Assembly (NCBI RefSeq): GCF_900111645.1
Contig: NZ_FOHQ01000002.1
Coordinates: forward strand, 186,001 to 250,000
Direction: 5' to 3'
From: Methanococcoides vulcani
Lineage (GTDB): Archaea; Halobacteriota; Methanosarcinia; Methanosarcinales; Methanosarcinaceae
Length of the DNA stretch: 64,000 nt
Position 1 is the stretch's first letter. Each line of letters begins with the position of its first letter. Below the pieces are notes generated by a model. The model worked only from the letters and a program-made list of their open reading frames with translations. It was not told the origin of the DNA and searched no databases. Positions 47,060-55,637 of the stretch are shown in pieces. Both the position numbers and the translations under genes were made by a program.

Positions 47060-47868
47060 ACAATTTTTTGCTCGCTCTCAGGACAAGTTTTGGATTCCTT
47101 TCCACAATACCTGTAGGTATTACGATGGAAGGGCTGGATGAGCTGGTAAAGCGTAGCTATCTCCAGACATTCACAGGTGTGGTCCTTGGTCTTATGATCG
47201 GAGCCTTTGCTTTTATTACTGAGACCGTGATGCCGGACCAGATCAGTGCAGTTCTTATCATGGTCTTTATTTACTATCTTACAGGCCTGAACCATCTTGA
47301 TGGCCTGGGCGATTTTGGTGATGGGGCGACTGCGCACGGTTCACTTGAAAAGAAGATAAAAGCGCTCAAGGATGTTGCCCTTGGTATCGGAGGAGTGGGT
47401 TATGCAGTTCTTGCATTGCTTGCTCTGTATGCATCCATTTCTGCCCTTCAGGCGGAACTCATATTCTTCTCGGACAATGCTGCTTTCATGCTTGCAGTCT
47501 CAATGCTTGTAGCTGAGATCGGTGCCAAGCAGGCAATGCTTACTGTTGCTGCATTTGGAAAACCCATCCATGAAGGTCTTGGTTCCATGATAATCAACAG
47601 CACGACCTTCCCGAGGTATGTCGTATCCTTCATACTCGGTGCTGTAGCAAGTATACTGGCGTTTGGGTCTGTCGGTATGGTCGGGTATGTGGCAGCTATA
47701 ATTACCGCATTTGTTATAATTAATATCTCCAACCGTCATTTCAAAGGTGTAAACGGGGATTGTATCGGAACTGCCAACGAGATCGCACGTATCATTGTAC
47801 TGATCGTAATAACTCTTATGGTGGTCGCTATTAACGGGAATGGAGGTCTGCTTTGGACGCTGTTATAA
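47056..47868 (+). CDS. cobS: adenosylcobinamide-GDP ribazoletransferase CobS
   Basis: A 270-residue membrane enzyme (about seven helices) that joins alpha-ribazole (or its phosphate) to adenosylcobinamide-GDP, completing the cobamide. The family signature N-H-L-D-G-L-G-D-F-G-D-G lies near residues 77-88. It overlaps cobZ upstream and cobY copy 2 downstream (16 bases), so translation of this operon is tightly coupled. Confidence 0.93.
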   Translation: MNNFLLALRTSFGFLSTIPVGITMEGLDELVKRSYLQTFTGVVLGLMIGAFAFITETVMPDQISAVLIMVFIYYLTGLNHLDGLGDFGDGATAHGSLEKKIKALKDVALGIGGVGYAVLALLALYASISALQAELIFFSDNAAFMLAVSMLVAEIGAKQAMLTVAAFGKPIHEGLGSMIINSTTFPRYVVSFILGAVASILAFGSVGMVGYVAAIITAFVIINISNRHFKGVNGDCIGTANEIARIIVLIVITLMVVAINGNGGLLWTLL

Positions 47869-48461
47869 TGGCAGGTGGGCAGGGGCTTCGACTTGGGATG
47901 GGTGAAAAACCATGTGTCGAACTTCTTGGTAAACCTCTCATAAGTTATGTGATCGATTCCCTTGAAAGATCTTCGCACATCGAACGCATATTTGTGGCAG
48001 TATCGCCTTCAACACCCGCGACTGAAAAGCTTGTAAGGGAGCAGTATGGTGACCACATACAGGCTGTCAATACAGCAGGTGATAACTATGTTGGGGATAT
48101 GGTCTATGCTGTGGAGAGTTCCGGTATAGACGGGCCTGTTATGATTATAATGTCTGACCTGCCTCTTGTGACCCCGGAACTTCTGGATTCTATCATTGAT
48201 GCTTATGAGGCATGTGGAAAGGCATCCATGTCGGTCTTCATCCCGCTTTCTCTTTGCAGTGAGGTTGGTATAAGGCCGGACACGGTCTTCAATTGGGCCG
48301 GGAAGCTAATTGTGCCTGCTGGTATCAATATTCTTGATGGGAAGCATATCAATGAGGAGCAGGACTATCACAATTACATGCTGGAAGACCATGAGGTCGC
48401 GTTGAACATAAATACGGCGGAAGACCTGAAACATTGTGAAGCTATTCTCAAAAAAAGATGA
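47853..48461 (+). CDS. cobY: adenosylcobinamide-phosphate guanylyltransferase CobY, copy 2
   Basis: A 202-residue CobY with MAGGQGLRLGMGEK at the nucleotide site and IMSDLPLV later. It starts at TTG 47853 inside the end of cobS. It is collinear with copy 1 at 43169 but diverged at many positions. As part of the overlapping operon it is probably the ancestral copy. Confidence 0.9.
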   Translation: MDAVIMAGGQGLRLGMGEKPCVELLGKPLISYVIDSLERSSHIERIFVAVSPSTPATEKLVREQYGDHIQAVNTAGDNYVGDMVYAVESSGIDGPVMIIMSDLPLVTPELLDSIIDAYEACGKASMSVFIPLSLCSEVGIRPDTVFNWAGKLIVPAGINILDGKHINEEQDYHNYMLEDHEVALNINTAEDLKHCEAILKKR

Positions 48462-48489
48462 TCCTTTCTAATATTCAGGGAGCTTAAAT

Positions 48490-48858
48490 ATGGTAGAATT
48501 TGCAACGCTGGGCGATAAAAAATATTCCCTGCAAACAATAAAGCTGGTTACAGGTGATATCTCTGCTGGCACTGACATTCACAATATTCCTGAGGAGCAG
48601 CTTCTTCTCTGTGAGGCAATAGATGATCCTTACCTGCTTCCATTCCTTCTGGAGAAGTTCTATATGATGGTGATCAAGGATGCAGAACAGTTCAGGTTGT
48701 GCCTTATAAGGATACAGGTCGATTCGGATATGCGCCTTAATGAGGATATCCAGAAACATCAGCATCGTAGATATGTTTCCCGAACGATAGAGAAGTTGAT
48801 GTACCGTGATATTTTCCTTGAGATCGAAAGGGAGGAGGATGTTGGTATTGAGGCTTGA
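48490..48858 (+). CDS. unrecognised 122-residue protein
   Basis: A soluble mixed alpha/beta protein that I do not recognise. It has two cysteines, a central hydrophobic YLLPFLLEKFYMMVI stretch and an acidic C-terminus (EIEREED). It starts 28 bases after cobY with an AGGGAG sequence nearby and may be the last gene of the cobalamin operon. No motif assigns a function. Confidence 0.6.
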   Translation: MVEFATLGDKKYSLQTIKLVTGDISAGTDIHNIPEEQLLLCEAIDDPYLLPFLLEKFYMMVIKDAEQFRLCLIRIQVDSDMRLNEDIQKHQHRRYVSRTIEKLMYRDIFLEIEREEDVGIEA

Positions 48859-49086
48859 ATTGTTTGATGGACCGACGGTAGAATCTATAGTTTAATTCTG
48901 AGAATCTGTGTGGAAATAAATCATTTTTTATATCATAACAAGGCATACTGGTATAGATATCACAGACATTTTAGGGTGCTTGTCTATATGAGTAGTGGGA
49001 AAAAAGTATTCATTATGTTCTGTCAGGATCTCAAGATTCGATTTTGAAAATATCTACATGATCTAACTATATTATCAGGTGTAAAG

Positions 49087-49818
49087 ATGGCTGATGAAGT
49101 AACTCAAGAAAGGGTTAGCACGGGAATTCGTGGATTGGATGAAATGTTACGCGGAGGTTTCTTCAAAGGGACTGCCAATGTGGTCTCAGGAAAATCCGGT
49201 ACAGGTAAGACTATCTTCGGGACCCAATTCCTGCTGGAAGGTATCGAAAAAGGTGAAACCGTAATGTGCATCATCACATCCGAGGAATCCAAGTCTCTCG
49301 TGCGTGAAATGCAATCATCCTTCGGATGGGATCTCGATTCAATGGTCACAGAAGGCAAGCTGGTATTTGTAGACATTACAGACCCAAGCCTTCGTCTCCA
49401 GAAGAGTGTGGAGATCGCTCCGACAGAGCTTATCAAGAGCTTCAAGAAACTGGTGGAAAGCAAGATAGAGGAAACAAAACCTGATCGTGTCTTCATCGAT
49501 TCCATTGAAGCAATGTTCCTTGCGATCGAGTCTAACTACAAGTTGCGCACATTGATCGATGATATCTTTGGTATCTTCAGGAAACGTGACGTTACAGCTC
49601 TTGTAACTGTGGGCGTTATGTTCGGACTGGACGAGATGGTGGAATATGGTGCAGATTCTGTTATCAAGCTGGGCCGCGAGATCATAGGAAGCAACCTGCA
49701 GCGTACTATCTATGTAATGAAGCTCAGGGGTTCAGGTACCATCAACGAGGTAAGGGTGCTCAATATTTCTGACAGTGGTATAGCTGTGCTTGCTCAGTCA
49801 CCATATCTCGAGAAATGA
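49087..49818 (+). CDS. KaiC-like RecA-superfamily ATPase
   Basis: A 243-residue single-domain KaiC/RAD55-type ATPase. It opens with STGIRGLDEMLRGG, then Walker A SGKSGTGKT at about 36-44 and Walker B RVFIDSIEA near 140. Single-domain archaeal members often act in signalling (e.g. with chemotaxis or gas-vesicle systems) rather than clocks. It is monocistronic, with a 228-base upstream gap in which no gene is visible. Role unknown. Confidence 0.85.
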   Translation: MADEVTQERVSTGIRGLDEMLRGGFFKGTANVVSGKSGTGKTIFGTQFLLEGIEKGETVMCIITSEESKSLVREMQSSFGWDLDSMVTEGKLVFVDITDPSLRLQKSVEIAPTELIKSFKKLVESKIEETKPDRVFIDSIEAMFLAIESNYKLRTLIDDIFGIFRKRDVTALVTVGVMFGLDEMVEYGADSVIKLGREIIGSNLQRTIYVMKLRGSGTINEVRVLNISDSGIAVLAQSPYLEK

Positions 49819-49844
49819 TTAACGGATAAATGAAAAGGTGCCTT

Positions 49845-49895
49845 TCAGGGTGCCTTCTTTTTTACTTTCTTTTTTACTTCGTTTGTTTTTTTATT
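49845..49895 (+). terminator. T-rich terminator after the KaiC-like gene
   Basis: The stretch repeats GGTGCCTT twice in direct orientation and continues with several T-runs, the composition of archaeal intrinsic terminators. Confidence 0.4.
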
Positions 49896-49950
49896 CGCAG
49901 TCACAGTTTATTTATTTAATTATGTGATCTACTTTATTTTACAGAAGTAT

Positions 49951-50634
49951 TTACAAAAGATACCAGTCCATATCATTGGTGGAATGGTCATCATGAACTC
50001 CCACGGTACGTTCCGGAATATCCAGTATATCTGTGATGGAGTCTGAAAAGTCCTGAAGATACTGGCGCTGGCTGAGGCTTCCGTACTTAAAACGCTTGTT
50101 CGGGTTAGCGACCTCTTCCATTGTCTTCCTGTCAGGGACAATGACAACGTCAATGTTGGTCATTTCAACTGCCTTCTCCATGGCTGTCCTGAAGTCCCCT
50201 ATACAATAGGCAATTCGATGCTTGTAATTGTCGCGTGTTCTTTCCAGGTATTTTGCAAGCCTCTCGCTTTCCATCTTGATAAAATCACGTTTTATCTTAG
50301 CGACATTGCACTTCCCCATCATGAACTTGTAATCAGTGAACGGGTATTCGGTATCTATCTCACGTGGCGTGATCCCGCAGGTGCCAAATACCACTACATG
50401 CGCATCCTCTTGTTCGAGTATGCCGAAGATAATGCGGTCATACATCTTGTGTGAGGGGCTGGTATGATATGGTTTCCTCATGGCGCAGGGTACGAAGATG
50501 CAGAAATCCCTTTTAGGGGGCTGGTATTCGGAAAGTACCCACTCATTGGCACGTATCATATCGGGGTGGTATATCAGGCGTTCTGTATCCAGTGGTTCAC
50601 TTGAACGTTCATTTTCAGGAATTATAGTTGTCAA
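49951..50634 (-). CDS. stand-alone DUF5591 (archaeosine synthase core-like) protein
   Basis: About 227 residues. The PC-x3-KPY-x-T-S-x-S-H motif (VPCAMRKPYHTS) marks the DUF5591 domain that forms the catalytic core of archaeosine synthase ArcS, where the lysine forms an adduct with preQ0. Here it stands alone, without the PUA and TGT-like domains. A longer frame to 50706 would give a hydrophobic N-terminus, but it crosses the TATA box at 50655-50670. TTG 50634 is chosen, and a leaderless transcript would begin there. Activity on tRNA is inferred. Confidence 0.75.
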   Translation of the reverse strand: MTTIIPENERSSEPLDTERLIYHPDMIRANEWVLSEYQPPKRDFCIFVPCAMRKPYHTSPSHKMYDRIIFGILEQEDAHVVVFGTCGITPREIDTEYPFTDYKFMMGKCNVAKIKRDFIKMESERLAKYLERTRDNYKHRIAYCIGDFRTAMEKAVEMTNIDVVIVPDRKTMEEVANPNKRFKYGSLSQRQYLQDFSDSITDILDIPERTVGVHDDHSTNDMDWYLL

Positions 50635-50654
50635 GGTGTGAGGATTCTGATAAA

Positions 50655-50670
50655 CTATATATATAATTAA
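50655..50670 (-). promoter_or_regulatory. TATA box for the DUF5591 gene
   Basis: CTATATATATAATTAA on the plus strand gives a strong minus-strand TATA element. Its centre is about 28 bases from the TTG at 50634, predicting a leaderless or near-leaderless mRNA. It is also within the divergent spacer before the HTH gene. Confidence 0.5.
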
Positions 50671-50746
50671 CGACGTGAATATTATGGTTTTGTATAAACT
50701 GTACAAGAGTGATTACTAAGTATCTTTAATCTATAAGTGGTGAATA

Positions 50747-51121
50747 ATGACAACATCGATTCGGGAAATGTTAAGGGCTAACTGTGAATGTGACGATGTG
50801 GCAAAGTGTATCTTAGGTTTAAAAGCACTTGATATGGGTGCATACAAATGCCTGCTGGTCAATGGACCCATGACCGCGGAAAGTCTGGGGGAGCATCTTA
50901 ATAGGGAGCGAAGTACTGCATACCGCTCATTACAGAACCTGATATCATGCGGACTTGTCTATCGTGAGACCAAGACCATCGATATTGGTGGCTATTTTTA
51001 TGAATATGTGGCTGTTGATCCTAAGAGGGTCAAGGAAATGCTCAAGGAAAATGTCGAACAGTGGTATGAGAAGGTCAGCGGCCTGATCGAGAATATCGAT
51101 AAAGAGCTCCTTGGGAAATAA
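50747..51121 (+). CDS. TrmB-like winged-helix regulator
   Basis: A 124-residue protein with a winged helix (TAESLGEHLNRERSTAYRSLQNLISCGLVYRE region, residues 44-76) followed by an amphipathic helix for dimerisation (VKEMLKENVEQWYEKVSGLIENI). It has two N-terminal cysteines (CECDD) that might sense metal or redox state. It is divergent from the DUF5591 gene and may regulate it. Confidence 0.8.
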   Translation: MTTSIREMLRANCECDDVAKCILGLKALDMGAYKCLLVNGPMTAESLGEHLNRERSTAYRSLQNLISCGLVYRETKTIDIGGYFYEYVAVDPKRVKEMLKENVEQWYEKVSGLIENIDKELLGK

Positions 51122-51190
51122 CCGGTTCTATTATAACATTTGACAATATTCGGTATTATCTCTGATATTTTGAAAAAAGAGGGATTATTC

Positions 51191-52381
51191 TCATAATCCG
51201 TCAACAAATGTACCGATTCTGTCAATAGCTTCCTTGATATCTTCCCTTGATGCTGCATAGGCACAGCGAAGGAATCCTGCTCCGGTCTCACCGAAGATAT
51301 CTCCTGGAATTGTAACAACGTTCTGCTCGTTGAGCAGCCTTTCTGCAAATTCGTCAGATGTCAGCCCTGTACTTTTGATGGATGGGAATGCATAGAATGC
51401 GCCTCCTGGATTGAAGCAATCCAGGCCGATATCGTTCAATCCGCCGACTATGAGCTTCCTGCGCCGGTCGTATTCACGGACCATCTTCCCCACCTCTTCC
51501 TCGCCATTGCGAAGTGCTTCGATAGCACCGACCTGGGCAGTTATTGGAGCGCAGAGCATGGAATACTGGTGGATAAGCATCATCGAATTGATTATCTCAG
51601 GGGCTGCCATTGCATATGCCATCCTGAATCCTGTCATTGCATATGCCTTTGAGAACCCGTTCAGCATGATGGTTCGATCACGCATTCCTTCAAGGGCTGA
51701 AAAACATGTGTGCTTTCCCTTGTAGGTAAGTCTCTCATAGACATCATCGGATATCATCATGATATCATGTTCTACGATGACGTCTGCAATGGCTTCCAGT
51801 TCATCTCTGTCCATTGTGGCGCCGGTAGGATTATTGGGATAGTTTATGATAACCGCTTTTGTTTTGTCCGTAATGGCGGCCTCGATCTCCTCGGCTGTGA
51901 TCCTGAAATCATTCTCTCCCTTTGCACCAATGGTAACAGGAACTCCGCCTGCGAATATTATGGAAGGTACGTAGGCCACATATGATGGCTGCACTACGAT
52001 GATCTCATCACCGGGGTTCACGATAGCCCGTATTGCAAGGTCAAGTGCCTCACTGACGCCTGTGGTGACCAGTATCTCGTTTGTTGGGTCGTAGTAGACA
52101 TTGTGCCTTTTTGTATATGTCCTTGAGATCTCTTCGCGAAGCTCCATGAGCCCATAGTTAGAGGTATAGGATGTTTCCCCGTGTTCAATAGAGTGTATGC
52201 ACGCCTCCCGGATATGCCATGGTGTCACATAATCAGGCTCTCCAACTCCGAGGGAGATTACATCCTCACTGTCTGACGCCATGTCGAAGAACTTTCGAAT
52301 GCCCGATGGGGGTACTTTTTGCATACGGTTCGATACAAACCGGGAGGGGTTACATTGTGTTCTCAAGATAGATGCCTCCAT
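51191..52381 (-). CDS. class I/II PLP aminotransferase
   Basis: A 396-residue fold-type I aminotransferase. NYPNNPTG and the PLP lysine in NGFSKAYAMTG near residue 245 are present, and R-x-A-Y (GFRMAY) follows. Archaeal relatives act on aspartate, alanine or aromatic amino acids; the exact pair is not clear from sequence. It lies 36 bases behind an Lrp/AsnC regulator gene on the same strand, a common coupling in archaea. Confidence 0.88.
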   Translation of the reverse strand: MEASILRTQCNPSRFVSNRMQKVPPSGIRKFFDMASDSEDVISLGVGEPDYVTPWHIREACIHSIEHGETSYTSNYGLMELREEISRTYTKRHNVYYDPTNEILVTTGVSEALDLAIRAIVNPGDEIIVVQPSYVAYVPSIIFAGGVPVTIGAKGENDFRITAEEIEAAITDKTKAVIINYPNNPTGATMDRDELEAIADVIVEHDIMMISDDVYERLTYKGKHTCFSALEGMRDRTIMLNGFSKAYAMTGFRMAYAMAAPEIINSMMLIHQYSMLCAPITAQVGAIEALRNGEEEVGKMVREYDRRRKLIVGGLNDIGLDCFNPGGAFYAFPSIKSTGLTSDEFAERLLNEQNVVTIPGDIFGETGAGFLRCAYAASREDIKEAIDRIGTFVDGL

Positions 52382-52417
52382 TATGAATGGGGAAAGCAGG
52401 TTAGAAGAAAAAAAATA

Positions 52418-52909
52418 TTATGGGGAGACTGCCAGTCTCTTGACCTGATCAGGTTCATCCAGAATCAGCCCATTTTCCTTGTAGGTCTTCAGAACAAAGT
52501 GTGTGGCAGTGCTCTGGACCTGGTCCAGTGTCGCTATCTTCTCCGCTACAAAGAAGGCGACCTGTTTCATGGAATTGCCGCGCACTGTAATAGAAATGTC
52601 ATGCTCTCCGGAAAGTAGCCTTACTGAGCGTACTTCCGGGAACTTGTAAAGCCTCTCGGCAATTGCCTGATATCCCAGTTTGCGTTCCAGTTGAACCTTA
52701 AGTTCAATGATAGCATAAACGTAGTTCTCGCCTGCCAGTTCCCAGTCGACGATAGTCTTGTATTTGCGAATGATCTTCGCTTTCTCAAGATATTCGATCT
52801 TCCGGCTCACTTCCTCAACGGTCATGCCGGTGAGTGCTGCGATTTCTTCTGGTACGATCCTTGCGTCTTCTTCAAGGATCTCCAGTATGTTGCGTGTTTG
52901 CTCATCCAT
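52418..52909 (-). CDS. Lrp/AsnC-family regulator
   Basis: A 163-residue protein with an N-terminal helix-turn-helix (residues 12-50, VPEEIAALTGMTVEEVSRKIEYL region) and a C-terminal RAM ligand-binding domain (LLSGEHDISITVRG). Lrp-type regulators sense amino acids. Cotranscription with the aminotransferase suggests the enzyme's amino acid is the ligand. Confidence 0.9.
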   Translation of the reverse strand: MDEQTRNILEILEEDARIVPEEIAALTGMTVEEVSRKIEYLEKAKIIRKYKTIVDWELAGENYVYAIIELKVQLERKLGYQAIAERLYKFPEVRSVRLLSGEHDISITVRGNSMKQVAFFVAEKIATLDQVQSTATHFVLKTYKENGLILDEPDQVKRLAVSP

Positions 52910-52953
52910 GCCTGAAACATCCCGGGGTTAAAAAAAGATGATCAAGTGAATAT

Positions 52954-53331
52954 TTACTCGATCAATACTGCGTTGACCACGCCATCCTGCCCAGGGCGGC
53001 TTGTGACAATAGCATTACCTATTGCGGTCTTGATAACTGAGCCCTTTGTGATGGTGTTACGTCTGATGTAGTGCTCGTTTGCAGCGTTGTCAACAACTGT
53101 TTCGATAGCTGAAACAACTGTCTTTCCGTCTGAAGGGGTTGTGACGTTTGCAACGTTACTCTGCAGGAGCCTTACTTTCCTGTTTCCGCCACGTGTTGAT
53201 ATGTTCTTCCTTTTTGTATCAGCAACATGTGTTTCTGCAGGCTCACGTCCGAGTTCATGTTTCCTCTTACCACGTGATGATTTGATCTTTGCTCCTGTGT
53301 ATTTCCTTTTTGATCTTCCCTGAAATTGCAT
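52954..53331 (-). CDS. rps8e: 30S ribosomal protein S8e
   Basis: A 125-residue basic ribosomal protein unique to archaea and eukaryotes. The conserved start [10 protein letters not shown] and the R-x-N-x-I-T-K-G-S-V-I segment identify S8e. It is a single gene with its own spacer. Confidence 0.97.
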   Translation of the reverse strand: MQFQGRSKRKYTGAKIKSSRGKRKHELGREPAETHVADTKRKNISTRGGNRKVRLLQSNVANVTTPSDGKTVVSAIETVVDNAANEHYIRRNTITKGSVIKTAIGNAIVTSRPGQDGVVNAVLIE

Positions 53332-53513
53332 AAATTTGTCCTCTTATTTATTATTAGTAGAATGAATCTCTATCATATATAATCGGTTAATGGACTTCCT
53401 TTACTAATAGGATTCTATATGAACTTTTCGAGCCGCTCAGCTTTGCCGTAAGTATCCATTGGGGATGCAAATGTGATAACAGATAAATAATTTTATCGCA
53501 TAATACTTCCTAC

Positions 53514-54428
53514 ATGCTTCTTGTAACATTTTTAGGGACGGGTGGTTCTTTACCCACCAAGAACCGCAATCCTTCCGCGATCATGGTCAACAGGGATGGT
53601 GAACTCATCATGTTCGACTGCGGGGAAGGTGCTCAGCAGCAGATGATGCGTGCAAAGACCGGAATGATGAACCTCTCATCTATATTTATCACGCATTTCC
53701 ATGCAGATCACATTCTCGGTATACCCGGTCTTGTACAGACCATGTCCTTCCAGGGCAGGACCGAACCACTCACCATATATGGTCCGGAATGGGTGGAAGA
53801 GTTCGTAAAGTTGCTCTCGGCCCTTGGCTACTACAAGCTGAAGTTCGAGATCAAGGCTGTCAGGATGGAGCGCGGTGATGTTGTAAAGCGGGATGGTTAT
53901 TCTGTTGTTGCTTTACAGACAGAACATAATGTACGCAGTATCGGGTATGCTCTAGTAGAAGATCCGCGGCCGGGAAAGTTCGATCGGAACAAAGCTGTGG
54001 AACTTGGTGTTCCGGTCGGTCCGCTCTTTTCAAAACTTCATAAAGGGGAGGATGTGGAAGTGGATGGCAGGGTCATAAGCTCTGAAGATGTGGTGGGTGA
54101 GTCCCGTCCCGGAAGGACTATCATCTACAGCGGTGACACGAGACCATGCAGGGATATTCTGGAAGCTAGTGAGAATGCTGATCTCCTTATACATGACGGA
54201 ACGCTTGCTGACGAAAAGCTGGAATGGGCAAAGGAAGCAAAGCATTCAACAGCAGGCGAGGCTGCAGCACTGGCAAAGAAAGCGGGTGTCAAAAGACTGG
54301 TGCTGACGCACATCAGTTCAAGGTATTCAGATGATGTTTCTCCTTTGCTAGAAGATGCAAAAGCAATATTTAAGGATGTTATAATTGCAGAAGACCTGAT
54401 GTCCATCGAAGTCCCTTATCAGGGATGA
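53514..54428 (+). CDS. rnz: ribonuclease Z
   Basis: A 304-residue tRNase Z that cuts precursor tRNAs 3' of the discriminator. The MBL zinc motif is THFHADH near residues 60-66; HST and the later THISSRY histidine complete the site. In this organism both visible tRNA genes encode CCA, in which case RNase Z processing is usually less needed for them. Length is normal. Confidence 0.95.
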   Translation: MLLVTFLGTGGSLPTKNRNPSAIMVNRDGELIMFDCGEGAQQQMMRAKTGMMNLSSIFITHFHADHILGIPGLVQTMSFQGRTEPLTIYGPEWVEEFVKLLSALGYYKLKFEIKAVRMERGDVVKRDGYSVVALQTEHNVRSIGYALVEDPRPGKFDRNKAVELGVPVGPLFSKLHKGEDVEVDGRVISSEDVVGESRPGRTIIYSGDTRPCRDILEASENADLLIHDGTLADEKLEWAKEAKHSTAGEAAALAKKAGVKRLVLTHISSRYSDDVSPLLEDAKAIFKDVIIAEDLMSIEVPYQG

Positions 54429-54501
54429 ATAAGCTTCGATAATTGTCATTTTCTGCATTACACAACTTTTTTAAGTTCAGGCACCCAAACTATTACTTGT
54501 A

Positions 54502-55263
54502 ATGGTTGGTGGTGCCATGTTAGATGAACGACATACGTACAAGTCTCATGATTCTGATGGAAAAGAAGTCATTGATCCCTATCATATAAATGAGTTCAAT
54601 GATGTGATAATGAAGATAGCTTCCCTGAAGGACAAGGATCTCCGGATATCCCGGGGCATCGATACAATTACGACTAAGGTCTGTAATACTGCAATACGGC
54701 TTGCAAAAGATGATCATGAAATGCCCTTAGATCGTATTGATCAGGCAATTGCACTGAATTTTGCAAGTTCAGAGCAGGTAGAGCATGATATTAACAGGAT
54801 CATCTCTGAAAAGATGAACCTTGGTCAGATGTTCCGATACCCTGAAACCTTCCGTTATGACCAGATCCGTAAGAAGGACCTTGTTCCTCGTAAAGTTCCT
54901 GAGGAAAAGAAACTGGGCATCAATATAAATTATGCAATAGAGGCATTATATGCACAGGAGAATTCCGCAGACCAGTGGAATATTATTGTCAATCATGAAT
55001 GGTTCGAGCTTAGTACTGAACCGATCTTCGATCTGATGCCCGAGATGTTGCCTTCAAATTCGGAATATGACACAACAGCGGGGGTGGTTAATATACTCCA
55101 CTTCTTCGATATGGATTCAATACGCAGGGAGTGGTCAGGTCCTGTCGATCTGTTCTATCAGGGGTGTGTGGATACATTAATGGAGCACACTGTTGCTGAA
55201 ATTGAGGTTCCTGATGAAAATGGTCTTAGTCACACTTACAAGATTGAGTGGATCGATGAATGA
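54502..55263 (+). CDS. unrecognised 253-residue protein
   Basis: A soluble acidic protein that I cannot place in a family. It has a helical N-terminal half (about 1-110) with several IxxKxxDxR-type helices and a C-terminal half with YNYAIEALYAQ-like and WNIIVNHEWFEL segments. ATG 54517 is better placed behind GGTGGT than ATG 54502. It stands alone between RNase Z and convergent genes. Function unknown. Confidence 0.7.
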   Translation: MVGGAMLDERHTYKSHDSDGKEVIDPYHINEFNDVIMKIASLKDKDLRISRGIDTITTKVCNTAIRLAKDDHEMPLDRIDQAIALNFASSEQVEHDINRIISEKMNLGQMFRYPETFRYDQIRKKDLVPRKVPEEKKLGININYAIEALYAQENSADQWNIIVNHEWFELSTEPIFDLMPEMLPSNSEYDTTAGVVNILHFFDMDSIRREWSGPVDLFYQGCVDTLMEHTVAEIEVPDENGLSHTYKIEWIDE

Positions 55264-55328
55264 GTGACGACTGAATAAATTAAACAATACATTAAATAAC
55301 AAATAAAAAAGTAAACGCTGGGGTATGA

Positions 55329-55598
55329 TCAGATCATAGTCCAGTCCAGTTCGTTATCGTTTTCATCATAGAGGTGGACTTCCATGGACATTTCCTCTAA
55401 TCCATAAGGCAGTTCCTTTACACCTATGAAGAGTGAATCTCCGATGTTTACGTTGAAACCATCTGCCTTGACCTTCGCAAAGTATACTCTGCCTCCGGAT
55501 TCCACGTCCTCGACGGTAACTCCTTTCCACTGCTTCAGGTTGTCAATAATGTTCACTACTTTGCATTCGAACCTGTCATTTTCTTTGATGGTGGTCAT
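55329..55598 (-). CDS. unrecognised 89-residue beta-rich protein
   Basis: A small acidic protein of mostly beta strands (ENDRFECKVVNII, VYFAKVKADGF, SLFIGVKELP). The spacing suggests an OB-like or other small barrel, but this is impression, not a motif match. It is separated from the AAA ATPase gene only by the latter's downstream end and is on the same strand. Function unknown. Confidence 0.6.
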   Translation of the reverse strand: MTTIKENDRFECKVVNIIDNLKQWKGVTVEDVESGGRVYFAKVKADGFNVNIGDSLFIGVKELPYGLEEMSMEVHLYDENDNELDWTMI

Positions 55599-55637
55599 AA
55601 TATCACATTTAACTTATTAGGATTAAGCTTCCATTTT

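Noticed and set aside
50635-50706. Hydrophobic N-terminal anchor for the DUF5591 protein
   Set aside because: The segment is encoded by the TATA box region and AT-rich spacer; an internal TTG gives a normal soluble protein.
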